Assembly (NCBI RefSeq): GCF_014192215.1
Contig: NZ_JACHXP010000003.1
Coordinates: 55,744 to 119,743, forward strand
Reading direction: 5' to 3'
DNA length: 64,000 nt
Source: Halomonas cerina
GTDB taxonomy: Bacteria; Pseudomonadota; Gammaproteobacteria; Pseudomonadales; Halomonadaceae
This document shows, in pieces, positions 9,625 to 17,995 of the stretch (position 1 is its first letter; the number at the start of each line of letters is the position of its first letter). Both the position numbers and the translations under genes were made by a program. Under the pieces are notes generated by a model. It was given only the letters and a program-made list of their open reading frames with translations, ran no database searches and was not told the origin of the DNA.

Positions 9625-10623
9625 ATGAATAAGATGCTGGATTTTCGCACCGTGCGCGAGGCGACGCCCGGTCCCAAGTGGAAGTCGTTGTTCGACTTCC
9701 ACTGGCCGGCCTATGAGCAGTGGTATCTGGCCGAGGGGGAGCGGGAGCGGCCGGGCTATCTTGCCTGCTACAACGCGCTGCACCGGCACATGCCGGAGCT
9801 GGTGCCGACCTATCGGGCGCTCTGCGACTTGGCCGGGGGAGGCGATCTGGCGTCGCGTTTCCTCAGCCTCTACCAGCCGCCGCCCTATATTACCGGCTGC
9901 TCTCAGGCGGTGCTGGCCCGTCCCGACAACACCGTGCTGGCCCGTAACTACGACTATCCACCCGAGCTTTGCGAGGGCTCCATCCTCTATACCCACTGGA
10001 ACGGACGCGGCGTGATCGCCATGTCCGACTGCCTGTGGGGGGCGCTCGACGGCATCAATGACGCCGGGCTGGCCATCTCGCTGGCCTTCGGAGGACGCAA
10101 GGCAGTCGGGGAGGGTTTCGGGGCCCCGATCATCCTGCGCTACATCCTGGAATTCTGTGAGACGGTGCCCGAGGCGGCGGAGGTGCTGGCCCGGGTGCCG
10201 ACCCATATGGCCTACAACATCACCGTGGCCGATGCCGCTGGGCGCTACGTGACGGCCATGATCGCGCCGGATCGTCGTGCTAGCATCCGCCGCGTGCCCG
10301 TGGCCACCAACCACCAGAAGAAGGTCGAGTGGTACGCCCATGCTCTGGCCTCCGAGACCCTGATCCGCGAGCGCCAACTGTCGATCCTGGTGGATGACGA
10401 GGGCACCACCGAGGAGCGTCTCGTCTCGGCCTTCTTCTCGCCGCCGCTGTTTCGTCACGACTACCGGCGCGGACTGGGCACGGTCTATACCGCGATCTAT
10501 CACCCCTGGGAGGGGCGGGCGCGGTTCCACTGGCCCGGCATGAACCTGGACCTCAGTTTCGACGACTTTCCCGAGGAGCGGATCACCGTGCGCTACGGCA
10601 TGCGGGGACTTTATCCCGGCTGA
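9625..10623 (+). CDS. C45-type acyltransferase/amidohydrolase (penicillin acyltransferase-like)
   Basis: About 332 residues. The motif PPYITGCSQAVLARP, with Cys92 as N-terminal-nucleophile candidate, and NTVLARNYDYPPE match the C45/acyl-CoA:6-aminopenicillanate acyltransferase family of NTN hydrolases, which form or cut amide bonds, often after self-cleavage before the Cys. The start is uncertain: the ATG at 9625 lacks a strong ribosome site, and an in-frame GTG at 9574 overlaps the previous stop. Its TGA touches the next frame. Together with an ATP-grasp ligase and a decarboxylase it suggests amide chemistry on an amino acid or polyamine. Confidence 0.8.
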   Translation: MNKMLDFRTVREATPGPKWKSLFDFHWPAYEQWYLAEGERERPGYLACYNALHRHMPELVPTYRALCDLAGGGDLASRFLSLYQPPPYITGCSQAVLARPDNTVLARNYDYPPELCEGSILYTHWNGRGVIAMSDCLWGALDGINDAGLAISLAFGGRKAVGEGFGAPIILRYILEFCETVPEAAEVLARVPTHMAYNITVADAAGRYVTAMIAPDRRASIRRVPVATNHQKKVEWYAHALASETLIRERQLSILVDDEGTTEERLVSAFFSPPLFRHDYRRGLGTVYTAIYHPWEGRARFHWPGMNLDLSFDDFPEERITVRYGMRGLYPG

Positions 10624-10676
10624 TGCCGCGGGAGCGTCGACGTATCTCGCCACAACAAACATGGATAGGTGTCGCC

Positions 10677-13460
10677 ATGCAAGAGACGAGCCAAAAAGAA
10701 ACGCCCTATACGGCCCTAGGCTTCTACCACAAGATATCTCAGTTGCGCGCCGACACCTGGAATGCGCTGAAGCGCGATCTCGGCCAGCTGGTACGAGTCA
10801 CCGACGGGAACCGGGCCCGGAACCTGATCAAGGCCATCGACGTCAAGCTCACTCGGCTCGAGATCATCGAGGATTACCACGCCTTTCCCTCCAAGGAAGA
10901 CTTCCGCCACCTCTGGTCGCTGTTCGAGCGCAAGGAATATGCCTTGTTGGAGAAGGTGGTCAGGCGGCTGGTGAGAGCCCTGATCAGCGAGTCCTACCGG
11001 CGCCGCCATGTGGACCTCAGCGAGACCGATGCCGATGCCGAGGACCTGGAGACCCTGGATGCGCTGAACCAGCTGCGCCGCGGGCACCCGGCATCGAACA
11101 GCTCGGCCCAGCCCTACTTCGAGCTGCTGATCGTCGACAACCTCTCCGTCCAGGAGGAGGAGGTGGTCCGCGAGGCCTTCCACAACATGCGTCGCCCCGA
11201 GGATCGCTTCGTCTACGACGTGGTCACGGTGAGAAGCTTCGAGGATGCGCTAATCGCCGTGCTGGTCAACCCCAACATCCAGGCCTGCCTGATCCGCTAT
11301 GAATTTCCCTACAAGTCCAAGTACAACCTCAGCGCCCTGCGCAACTACCTGGAGGGCCTCTCGGAGAAGGAACTGGAGTACCAGACCGAGGCGGAGCGCA
11401 GCATCCTGCTGAGCTCCATGATCCACGAGCTGCGTCCCGAGATCGACCAGTTCCTGGTCACCAGCGGCGACGTGGAGACCACGGCCAGCCGCGACATCCG
11501 TCACTTCAACCGCATCTTCTACCGCGAGACGGACTACATCGAGCAGCACCACACCATCCTGCGGGCCATCGACAACCGCTACCGCACGCCCTTCTTCGAT
11601 GCCCTGCGCGAGTACAGCAAGAAGCCCACCGGGGTCTTCCACGCCATGCCCATCTCCCGGGGCAAGTCGATTACCCGCTCCCACTGGGCGGGGCACATGA
11701 TCGACTTCTATGGCATCAACATCTTCCTGGCCGAGACTTCGGCGACCTCGGGCGGGCTGGACTCCCTGCTGCAGCCCTATGGTCCGATCAAGAAGGCCCA
11801 GGAGTATGCCGCTCGGGCCTTCGGGGCCCGCCAGAGCTTCTTCGTCACCAACGGCACCTCCACGGCCAACAAGATCGTGGTGCAGGCGCTCATCAAGCCG
11901 CGCGACATCGTGCTGATCGATCGCGACTGCCACAAGTCGCACCACTACGGCATGGTGCTGGCCGGGGCCCATGTCAGCTACCTGGACTCCTACCCGCTCA
12001 ACGACTACTCCATGTACGGCGCGGTGCCGCTGCACGAGATCAAGAAGACGCTGCTCGAGTACAAGCGGGCCGGGCAGCTCCACAAGGTCAAGATGCTGTT
12101 GCTCACCAACTGCACCTTCGACGGCGTGGTCTACAACGTGCGACGAGTGATGGAGGAGTGCCTGGCGATCAAGCCCGACCTGGTGTTCCTGTGGGACGAG
12201 GCCTGGTTCGCCTTCGCCACCTTCAATCCGACCTACCGGCCGCGCACCGCCATGCACGCCGCCCGAACCCTGCGCGACCGCTACCGCAGCGAGGCCTACC
12301 GTGAGGAATACGCGGCCTGGAAGGCGGAGTTCGATGCCCTCGATCCCGACGATGACGCCACCTGGCTCGAGCGTCGCCTGATGCCGGACCCGGACGTGGT
12401 GCGGGTGCGGGCCTACGCTACCCACTCCACCCACAAGACCCTGACCTCGCTGCGCCAGGGCTCGATGATCCACGTCTACGACCAGGACTTCCGGCAGCGG
12501 GTCGAGGCCCCGTTCCACGAGGCCTACATGACTCACACCTCCACGTCACCCAACTACCAGATCCTGGCCTCGCTGGACGTGGGCCGCATGCAGGCAGAGA
12601 TGGAGGGCTTCGAACTGGTGCATGCCCAGGTCGAGGCGGCGCTGTCGCTGCGCGAGCAGCTCTACACTCACCCCTTGCTGCAGAAGTACTTCCGGGTCCT
12701 CAAGAACAGCGACATGGTACCCGCTCCCTATCGGGAGTCCGGGGTCGAGACCTACTATGACCAGGTGACCGGCTGGAATCAGATGGAGGAGGCCTGGGCC
12801 CATGACGAGTTCGTGGTCGACCCGACCCGGGTAACCATCGCCATCGGGGCCACCGGGGTCGACGGCGACGCCTTCAAGAACGAATACCTGATGAACAAGT
12901 ACGGCATCCAGATCAATAAGACCTCGCGCAACACCGTGCTGTTCATGACCAACATCGGCACCACCCGGGGGGCGATCGGCTACCTGCTCGACGTGCTGAT
13001 CAAGCTGGCCAAGGAGTTCGAGTACCGCTGGGAGGAGAGCAGTCGCCCCGAGCGCAAGATCATCGAGCATCATGTCCGCTCGCTGACCCGGGATCTGCCG
13101 CCGTTGCCGGACTTCAGCCGCTTCCACGACGCCTTCCGCCCCAACCCCGGTGGACAGACACCGGCGGGCGATATCCGCCAGGCCTACTTCCTCAGTTACG
13201 ACGAGGAGAATACCGAGTACCTGCGCTTCGATAACGGCGAGCTGCAGGCGCAGATGCGGGCCGGTCGCGACGTGGTCTCGGCCAGCTTCGTGATCCCCTA
13301 TCCACCGGGCTTCCCGGTGTTGGTCCCAGGCCAGGTGATCAGCGAGGAAATCCTGCGCTTCCTGCAGGCCCTGGATGTCACCGAGATCCATGGCTATCGC
13401 CCCGAGCTTGGCCTGTTGGTGTTCACCGAGGAGGCCTTGGTCGATCCGCCGGCGGGCTGA
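10677..13460 (+). CDS. Orn/Lys/Arg decarboxylase-family PLP enzyme, unusually long
   Basis: 927 residues, longer than the roughly 710-750 of standard inducible lysine, ornithine or arginine decarboxylases. An N-terminal response-regulator-like wing region (residues about 130-230) precedes the PLP aminotransferase-fold core; THSTHKTLTSLRQGS places the PLP lysine at residue 587, and LVFLWDEAWFAF is the cofactor Asp strand. The C-terminal decarboxylase domain ends with the ALDVTEIHGY region. It should decarboxylate a basic amino acid to a diamine; 2,4-diaminobutyrate is conceivable given the neighbours, but this is inference. An in-frame ATG at 10623 overlaps the previous stop and is an alternative start. 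Confidence 0.87.
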   Translation: MQETSQKETPYTALGFYHKISQLRADTWNALKRDLGQLVRVTDGNRARNLIKAIDVKLTRLEIIEDYHAFPSKEDFRHLWSLFERKEYALLEKVVRRLVRALISESYRRRHVDLSETDADAEDLETLDALNQLRRGHPASNSSAQPYFELLIVDNLSVQEEEVVREAFHNMRRPEDRFVYDVVTVRSFEDALIAVLVNPNIQACLIRYEFPYKSKYNLSALRNYLEGLSEKELEYQTEAERSILLSSMIHELRPEIDQFLVTSGDVETTASRDIRHFNRIFYRETDYIEQHHTILRAIDNRYRTPFFDALREYSKKPTGVFHAMPISRGKSITRSHWAGHMIDFYGINIFLAETSATSGGLDSLLQPYGPIKKAQEYAARAFGARQSFFVTNGTSTANKIVVQALIKPRDIVLIDRDCHKSHHYGMVLAGAHVSYLDSYPLNDYSMYGAVPLHEIKKTLLEYKRAGQLHKVKMLLLTNCTFDGVVYNVRRVMEECLAIKPDLVFLWDEAWFAFATFNPTYRPRTAMHAARTLRDRYRSEAYREEYAAWKAEFDALDPDDDATWLERRLMPDPDVVRVRAYATHSTHKTLTSLRQGSMIHVYDQDFRQRVEAPFHEAYMTHTSTSPNYQILASLDVGRMQAEMEGFELVHAQVEAALSLREQLYTHPLLQKYFRVLKNSDMVPAPYRESGVETYYDQVTGWNQMEEAWAHDEFVVDPTRVTIAIGATGVDGDAFKNEYLMNKYGIQINKTSRNTVLFMTNIGTTRGAIGYLLDVLIKLAKEFEYRWEESSRPERKIIEHHVRSLTRDLPPLPDFSRFHDAFRPNPGGQTPAGDIRQAYFLSYDEENTEYLRFDNGELQAQMRAGRDVVSASFVIPYPPGFPVLVPGQVISEEILRFLQALDVTEIHGYRPELGLLVFTEEALVDPPAG

Positions 13461-13523
13461 TTACCGGCCTGGCTGGCCCGTCCCGAGGCCCACAGAAAAA
13501 ATCGCAACTTCTCCGTCCAGGAC

Positions 13524-13548
13524 AAAAAATCCCGCCGGCTCCGGCGGG
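13524..13548 (-). terminator. intrinsic terminator-like hairpin reading on the minus strand
   Basis: A GC stem (CCCGCCG at 13531-13537 with CGGCGGG at 13542-13548, 4-nt loop) is preceded on the plus strand by AAAAAA. Read on the minus strand it is a hairpin followed by a T-run, the classic intrinsic form. All genes around it are on the plus strand, and plus-strand reading gives no T-run, so its role is unclear. Confidence 0.5.
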
Positions 13549-13673
13549 GTTAACGGAAAGTCCCGCCCCATCATCTCCCTTATCATGATCCCATCACGCG
13601 GCCCCGGGCCGCGGATGCCGTTTTCATGACCGACGTGGTCCGCTGCCACGCCGGGTCTCAAGGGAGGTCGACC

Positions 13674-15155
13674 ATGACGCTTTCCAACCAGCTCAGCGAT
13701 CCGCGTCTGTTTCGCCAGTACGCCTACATCGACGGCAAGTGGACCCACGGTGACGGGGGGCGTGAGGAGGCCGTGTTCGATCCCGCCACCGGCGAGGCCC
13801 TGGGACACATCCCCCTGCTCGAGGACGCGCAGATCCGCGGCGCCGTCGATGCCGCGGAGACGGCCTTCGTACACTGGCGCGCCCTGCGCGCCGACGAGCG
13901 CTGCGAGCGCCTGCTGGCCTGGTACGACCTGCTGCAGGCCAACCGAGAGGACCTGGCCATCCTCATGACCCTGGAGCAGGGCAAGCCGCTGCCCGATGCC
14001 CGCGGCGAGGTGGAGTACGGGGCCAGCTTCGTACGCTGGTTCGCCGAGGAAGGCAAGCGCACCTACGGCGAGACGATCCCGAGCCACATCCCCAATGCGG
14101 CGCTGGGCACCCTCAAGGAACCGGTAGGCATCGCCGCGCTGATTACCCCGTGGAACTTCCCGCTGGCGATGATCACTCGCAAGGCGGCCGCCGCCATGGC
14201 CGCTGGCTGCACGGTGATCGTCAAGCCTGCCAACGAGACCCCCTTCTCGGCGCTGGCGTTGGCCGAGCTCGCCGAGCGTGCCGGGATCCCGGCGGGGGTC
14301 TTCAACGTGGTGCTGGGGGACCCACCCGCGGTATCGCGGATCCTCTGCGCCGAGGACCGGGTCAAGGCGCTTTCCTTCACCGGTTCCACCCGGGTCGGCC
14401 GGCTGCTGCTGGAGCAGTGTGCCAACACGGTCAAGCGGGTATCGCTGGAGCTCGGCGGCAATGCGCCCTTTATCGTCGGGCCGGACATGGATCCCAAGGA
14501 GGCCGCCTATGCCGCGGTAGCGGCGAAGTTCCAGACCGCCGGCCAGGACTGCCTGGCGGCGGATCGTATTCTGGTCCACGAGTCCATCCATGACGCATTC
14601 GTCGGGTTCTTCGCCGAGCGCATGGCGGCACTGACCGTAGGCAATGGCCTGTCCAACGAGATTGACCTGGGACCGCTGATCCATGCCCAGGCGGTGGAGA
14701 AGGCCGCGGCCATCGTCGACGACGCCATCTCCAAGGGCGCGACCCTGGTGGCCGGTGATCAGAGCCAGGCGCCGGGCCCCAATTTCTTCATGCCGACCCT
14801 GCTCACCGGGGTCACCCACGACATGAAGATCTGGCACGAGGAGAGCTTCGCGCCGGTGGCCGGCATCACCGCCTACCGGGATGATGATGAGGTGATCGAG
14901 ATGGCCAACGATACCGAGTATGGCCTGGCCGCCTACCTCTACACCCATGACATCCGTCGGATCTGGAAGATCCTGCGGGCGCTGGAGTTCGGCATGGTGG
15001 CGATCAACTCGGTCAAGATGACCGGCCCTCCGGTGCCCTTCGGTGGCGTCAAGCACTCGGGGCTCGGCCGCGAGGGCGGGGTGACCGGCATCGACGAGTA
15101 TCTGGAGACCAAGTACTACTGCCTCGGCGCCTTGGGCTCCGTGTCTGGGAGCTAG
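13674..15155 (+). CDS. doeC: aldehyde dehydrogenase, aspartate-semialdehyde dehydrogenase of ectoine degradation
   Basis: A 493-residue NAD(P)-dependent aldehyde dehydrogenase. It shows TPWNFPLAMITRK, the cofactor segment KPANETPFSAL, FTGSTRVG, the general base Glu259 in ELGGNAPF, and the catalytic Cys293 in AGQDCLAADR. In the doe pathway DoeC oxidises aspartate semialdehyde (formed by DoeD) to aspartate. The start at 13674 follows an AGGGAGG site. It is separated from doeABX by the four-gene insert but shares their strand. Succinate-semialdehyde dehydrogenases look alike, so the assignment leans on context. Confidence 0.9.
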   Translation: MTLSNQLSDPRLFRQYAYIDGKWTHGDGGREEAVFDPATGEALGHIPLLEDAQIRGAVDAAETAFVHWRALRADERCERLLAWYDLLQANREDLAILMTLEQGKPLPDARGEVEYGASFVRWFAEEGKRTYGETIPSHIPNAALGTLKEPVGIAALITPWNFPLAMITRKAAAAMAAGCTVIVKPANETPFSALALAELAERAGIPAGVFNVVLGDPPAVSRILCAEDRVKALSFTGSTRVGRLLLEQCANTVKRVSLELGGNAPFIVGPDMDPKEAAYAAVAAKFQTAGQDCLAADRILVHESIHDAFVGFFAERMAALTVGNGLSNEIDLGPLIHAQAVEKAAAIVDDAISKGATLVAGDQSQAPGPNFFMPTLLTGVTHDMKIWHEESFAPVAGITAYRDDDEVIEMANDTEYGLAAYLYTHDIRRIWKILRALEFGMVAINSVKMTGPPVPFGGVKHSGLGREGGVTGIDEYLETKYYCLGALGSVSGS

Positions 15156-15184
15156 CTGCGTCATCTGGATGCCGTGACTTGAGC

Positions 15185-15264
15185 GTAGGCCGGATAAGCC
15201 GAAGGCGCATCCGGCAGAAGGGAACCGATGTCCCGGCGGATGCGCTAACGCTTATCCGCCCTAC
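15185..15264. repeat. REP-type palindrome between doeC and doeD
   Basis: Arms at 15185-15199 and 15250-15264 match at 14 of 15 positions (GTAGGC/GGATAAGC pattern), and the inner GCGCATCCG pairs with CGGATGCGC. The sequence style is that of the REP palindromes common in enterobacteria and Halomonas. It probably forms a stable mRNA structure between doeC and doeD. Confidence 0.75.
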
Positions 15265-15317
15265 GGGGCTGAAGAGCGCTCCCACGGGGCTACCACATCG
15301 TGAAACCGCCTATCATC

Positions 15318-15339
15318 CTCCCCGGCAGGAGCCGGGGAG
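15318..15339 (+). promoter_or_regulatory. perfect hairpin in the doeD leader
   Basis: CTCCCCGGC, loop AGGA, GCCGGGGAG: a perfect 9-bp stem about 20 bp before the doeD start. It is followed by CGTCTTT, a poor U-run. It could be a weak attenuator or an mRNA-stabilising structure; the ribosome site GGGAGA lies just downstream. Confidence 0.5.
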
Positions 15340-15360
15340 CGTCTTTGAAGGGAGAACGAG

Positions 15361-16779
15361 ATGCACCAGCAGCACCAGGACCTGATCGATCGCGACCGCA
15401 AGGTCACCTTCCATGCCTCCACCCACCTGCGCGACTTCGCCCATGGCGATGCGCCGGGCCGCGTGATCACCGGCGGCAAGGGCATCCATGTCGTCGACAG
15501 GGATGGCCGCGAGTTCATCGACGGCTTCGCCGGCCTGTACTGCGTCAACATCGGCTATGGGCGCACCGAGGTGGCCGAGGCGATCTATCAGCAGGCACTG
15601 GAGCTCTCCTACTATCATACCTATGTGGGCCACGCCAACGAGCCGCAGATCGCGCTCTCCGAGAAGATCCTGGAGCTCGCCGGCCCCGGGATGTCCAAGG
15701 TCTACTATGGCATGTCCGGTAGCGACGCCAACGAGACCCAGCTCAAGATCGTGCGCTACTACAACAACGTGCGTGGCCGCCCGCAGAAGAAGAAGGTCAT
15801 CTCGCGCCTGCGCGGCTACCACGGCTCCGGCATCGCCTCGGGCTCGCTGACCGGCCTCAAGGCCTTCCATGACCACTTCGACCTGCCCATCGACACCATC
15901 CGCCACACCGAGGCGCCGTTCTACTACCAGCGTGCCGCGGAACTCGAGGGCATGACCGAGCGCGAATTCTCGGCGCACTGCGCGACCAAGCTCGAGGAGA
16001 TGATCCTCGCCGAGGACCCGGACACCGTGGCCGCCTTCATCGGCGAGCCGGTGCTCGGCACCGGCGGCATCGTGCCGCCGCCGGAGGGTTACTGGGAGGC
16101 CATCCAGGCGGTGCTCGCCAGGTACGACGTCCTGCTGATCGCCGACGAGGTGGTGTGCGGCTTCGGGCGCATCGGCGCCGACTTCGGCAGCCACTACTAT
16201 GGCATCAGGCCTGACCTGATCACCGTGGCCAAGGGGCTGACCAGCGCCTACCAGCCGCTCTCCGCCGTGATCGTCGGCGATCGCGTGTGGCAGGTGCTGG
16301 AAGCCGGCACCGGCGAGTACGGGCCCATCGGCCATGGCTGGACCTACTCCGGCCACGCCCTGGGTTGCGCCGCGGGCCTGGCCAATCTGGCGATCATCGA
16401 ACGCGAGGGACTGACCGCCAACGCCGCCGAGACCGGCGCCTACCTGCAGCGCCGGATGCAGGCCGCCTTCGGCGATCACCCCCTCGTCGGCAACGTGCGC
16501 GGCGTGGGCATGCTGGCGGCCGTGGAGTTCGCCGCCGATCCGGCTCGGCGCCAGGCCTTCGACCCTGCCTACAAGGTGGGGGCACGCATCGCGGCCGCGG
16601 CGCTGGACGAGAATCTGATTGCCCGCGCCATGCCCCAGGGCGATATCCTCGGCTTCGCGCCGCCGTTGACTGCCACCCGGGCCGAGGTGGACGAGATCGT
16701 CGCCCGTACCGCCCGGGCAGTCGACAAGGTGACCGATGCCCTGGTGCGCGAGGGCGTCATCCAGCCCATCCAGGCCTGA
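15361..16779 (+). CDS. doeD: L-2,4-diaminobutyrate transaminase
   Basis: A 472-residue class III PLP aminotransferase. The cofactor Asp is in LLIADEVVCGFGRIG, the PLP lysine is residue 291 in VAKGLTSAYQPLSAV, and YGMSGSDANETQLK is the phosphate-binding region. In the doe pathway it converts 2,4-diaminobutyrate from DoeB into aspartate 4-semialdehyde, which DoeC oxidises. The GAAGGGAGAAC site precedes the ATG. It is followed by eutB after about 60 bp. Other class III transaminases are similar, but gene order makes this role the most likely. Confidence 0.92.
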   Translation: MHQQHQDLIDRDRKVTFHASTHLRDFAHGDAPGRVITGGKGIHVVDRDGREFIDGFAGLYCVNIGYGRTEVAEAIYQQALELSYYHTYVGHANEPQIALSEKILELAGPGMSKVYYGMSGSDANETQLKIVRYYNNVRGRPQKKKVISRLRGYHGSGIASGSLTGLKAFHDHFDLPIDTIRHTEAPFYYQRAAELEGMTEREFSAHCATKLEEMILAEDPDTVAAFIGEPVLGTGGIVPPPEGYWEAIQAVLARYDVLLIADEVVCGFGRIGADFGSHYYGIRPDLITVAKGLTSAYQPLSAVIVGDRVWQVLEAGTGEYGPIGHGWTYSGHALGCAAGLANLAIIEREGLTANAAETGAYLQRRMQAAFGDHPLVGNVRGVGMLAAVEFAADPARRQAFDPAYKVGARIAAAALDENLIARAMPQGDILGFAPPLTATRAEVDEIVARTARAVDKVTDALVREGVIQPIQA

Positions 16780-16843
16780 TCAAGGCGGGTCCGAAGACGC
16801 CACCGGGGAGACCCTGTGGCGTCGTCACGTCGAGGAGGTAAGC

Positions 16844-17842
16844 ATGTCGACCCCTAGCCATGGCGTCTCCCTGGAGGCGATCTACCTGGCACGCCGGCGC
16901 ATCGGTGGCCAGGTGGTGCGCACACCCCTGATCCGCTCGGCGGCGCTCTCCCGGCGCTTCGATGCCGAGATCCTGCTCAAGCTGGAGACCTGCCAGCCCA
17001 CCGGGGCCTTCAAGCTGCGCGGCGCCACCAACATGCTGTCGGCCATGCTGGCACAGCATGGCCGAGAGGCCCTGGCCGCCGGGGTGACCACCGCCTCCAC
17101 CGGCAATCACGGCCGGGCGGTGGCTTACGCCGCCTCGCGATTGGAGATCCCGGCGGTGATCTGCCTGTCGCGGCTGGTGCCGGCCAACAAGGTGGCGGCC
17201 ATCGAGGCGCTGGGCGCCGAGGTGAAGCGCGTCGGCGAGAGCCAGGACGCGGCCTTCGACGAGGTCGCCCGGCTGGTCGCCGAGCGCGGCATGACCCTGG
17301 TCCCACCCTTCGACGATTCCCTCATCGCCGCGGGGCAGGGCACCATCGGCCTGGAGCTGATGGAGGATGCGCCCGCCCTCGACCGGGTGATCGTCGGGCT
17401 CTCCGGCGGCGGCCTGCTGGGCGGCATCGGCGCCGCAGTCAAGGCGATCCGTCCGGCCTGTCGGGTGACCGGGGTGAGCCTCTCGGCGGGAGCGGCCATG
17501 TGGGAGAGCCTCAAGGCCAGCCACCCGGTGGCGGTGGAGGAGGTGGAGAGTCTCGCCGACTCGTTGGGCGGCGGCATCGGTGCCGACAACCGCTGCACCC
17601 TGGCGTTGGTGCGCGAGGTGATGGATGACCACGTTCAGGTGTCGGAGGCCGCCATCGCCCGGGCCATGGTCGATATCCTCGAGCACGAGAAGCGCCTGGT
17701 GGAGGGGGCCGCCGCGGTGGGCCTGGCGGCCCTCGAGGAGCACGGTCTCGACGTGCGTGGCCAGCGCGTGGCGCTGATCCTCTCCGGTAATGCCGTCTCC
17801 TTGGAAACCCTTGACCGAGCTCGAGCCTTGGCGAGACGCTGA
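16844..17842 (+). CDS. eutB: hydroxyectoine utilisation dehydratase EutB
   Basis: A 332-residue fold-type II PLP protein of the threonine dehydratase family. TGAFKLRGATNML places the PLP lysine at residue 57, and SGGGLLGGIGAAVK is the glycine-rich phosphate cradle. Next to doeD and eutC it corresponds to EutB, thought to process hydroxyectoine-derived hydroxy-diaminobutyrate. A strong GAGGAGG site precedes the ATG at 16844. Threonine/serine dehydratase activity cannot be excluded from sequence alone. Confidence 0.9.
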   Translation: MSTPSHGVSLEAIYLARRRIGGQVVRTPLIRSAALSRRFDAEILLKLETCQPTGAFKLRGATNMLSAMLAQHGREALAAGVTTASTGNHGRAVAYAASRLEIPAVICLSRLVPANKVAAIEALGAEVKRVGESQDAAFDEVARLVAERGMTLVPPFDDSLIAAGQGTIGLELMEDAPALDRVIVGLSGGGLLGGIGAAVKAIRPACRVTGVSLSAGAAMWESLKASHPVAVEEVESLADSLGGGIGADNRCTLALVREVMDDHVQVSEAAIARAMVDILEHEKRLVEGAAAVGLAALEEHGLDVRGQRVALILSGNAVSLETLDRARALARR

Positions 17843-17843
17843 C

Positions 17844-17937
17844 CAGCGCCCAGCGCCCAGCGCCCAGCGCCCAGCGCCCAGCGCCCAGCGCCCAGCGCCC
17901 AGCGCCCAGCGCCCAGCGCCCAGCGCCCAGCGCCCAG
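17844..17937. repeat. heptanucleotide tandem repeat, 13 copies of CAGCGCC
   Basis: Starting 2 bp after the eutB stop, the 7-bp unit CAGCGCC is repeated 13 times without a mismatch, followed by a partial CAG. Because 7 is not a multiple of 3, the array reads through all frames and has no sensible protein product. Such perfect arrays are prone to slippage, so copy number probably varies between strains. Confidence 0.95.
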
Positions 17938-17955
17938 AACAGGATTGTTTTGTGT

Positions 17956-17983
17956 CTTGCCCCTTGCCCCTTGCTCCTTGCCC
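17956..17983. repeat. second heptanucleotide array, four copies of CTTGCCC
   Basis: Four 7-bp units (the third is CTTGCTC) lie 18 bp after the CAGCGCC array and immediately before the eutC ribosome site CTGGAGG. The period matches the first array but the unit differs. It sets the distance between eutB and the eutC translation start. Confidence 0.85.
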
Positions 17984-17995
17984 CTGGAGGTTTTC

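Noticed and set aside
11250..12536. A 428-codon minus-strand frame inside the Orn/Lys/Arg decarboxylase gene.
   Set aside because: Antisense shadow of the decarboxylase core.
17844..17983. CRISPR-like array.
   Set aside because: The repeats are contiguous 7-bp units without spacers and no cas gene is present.
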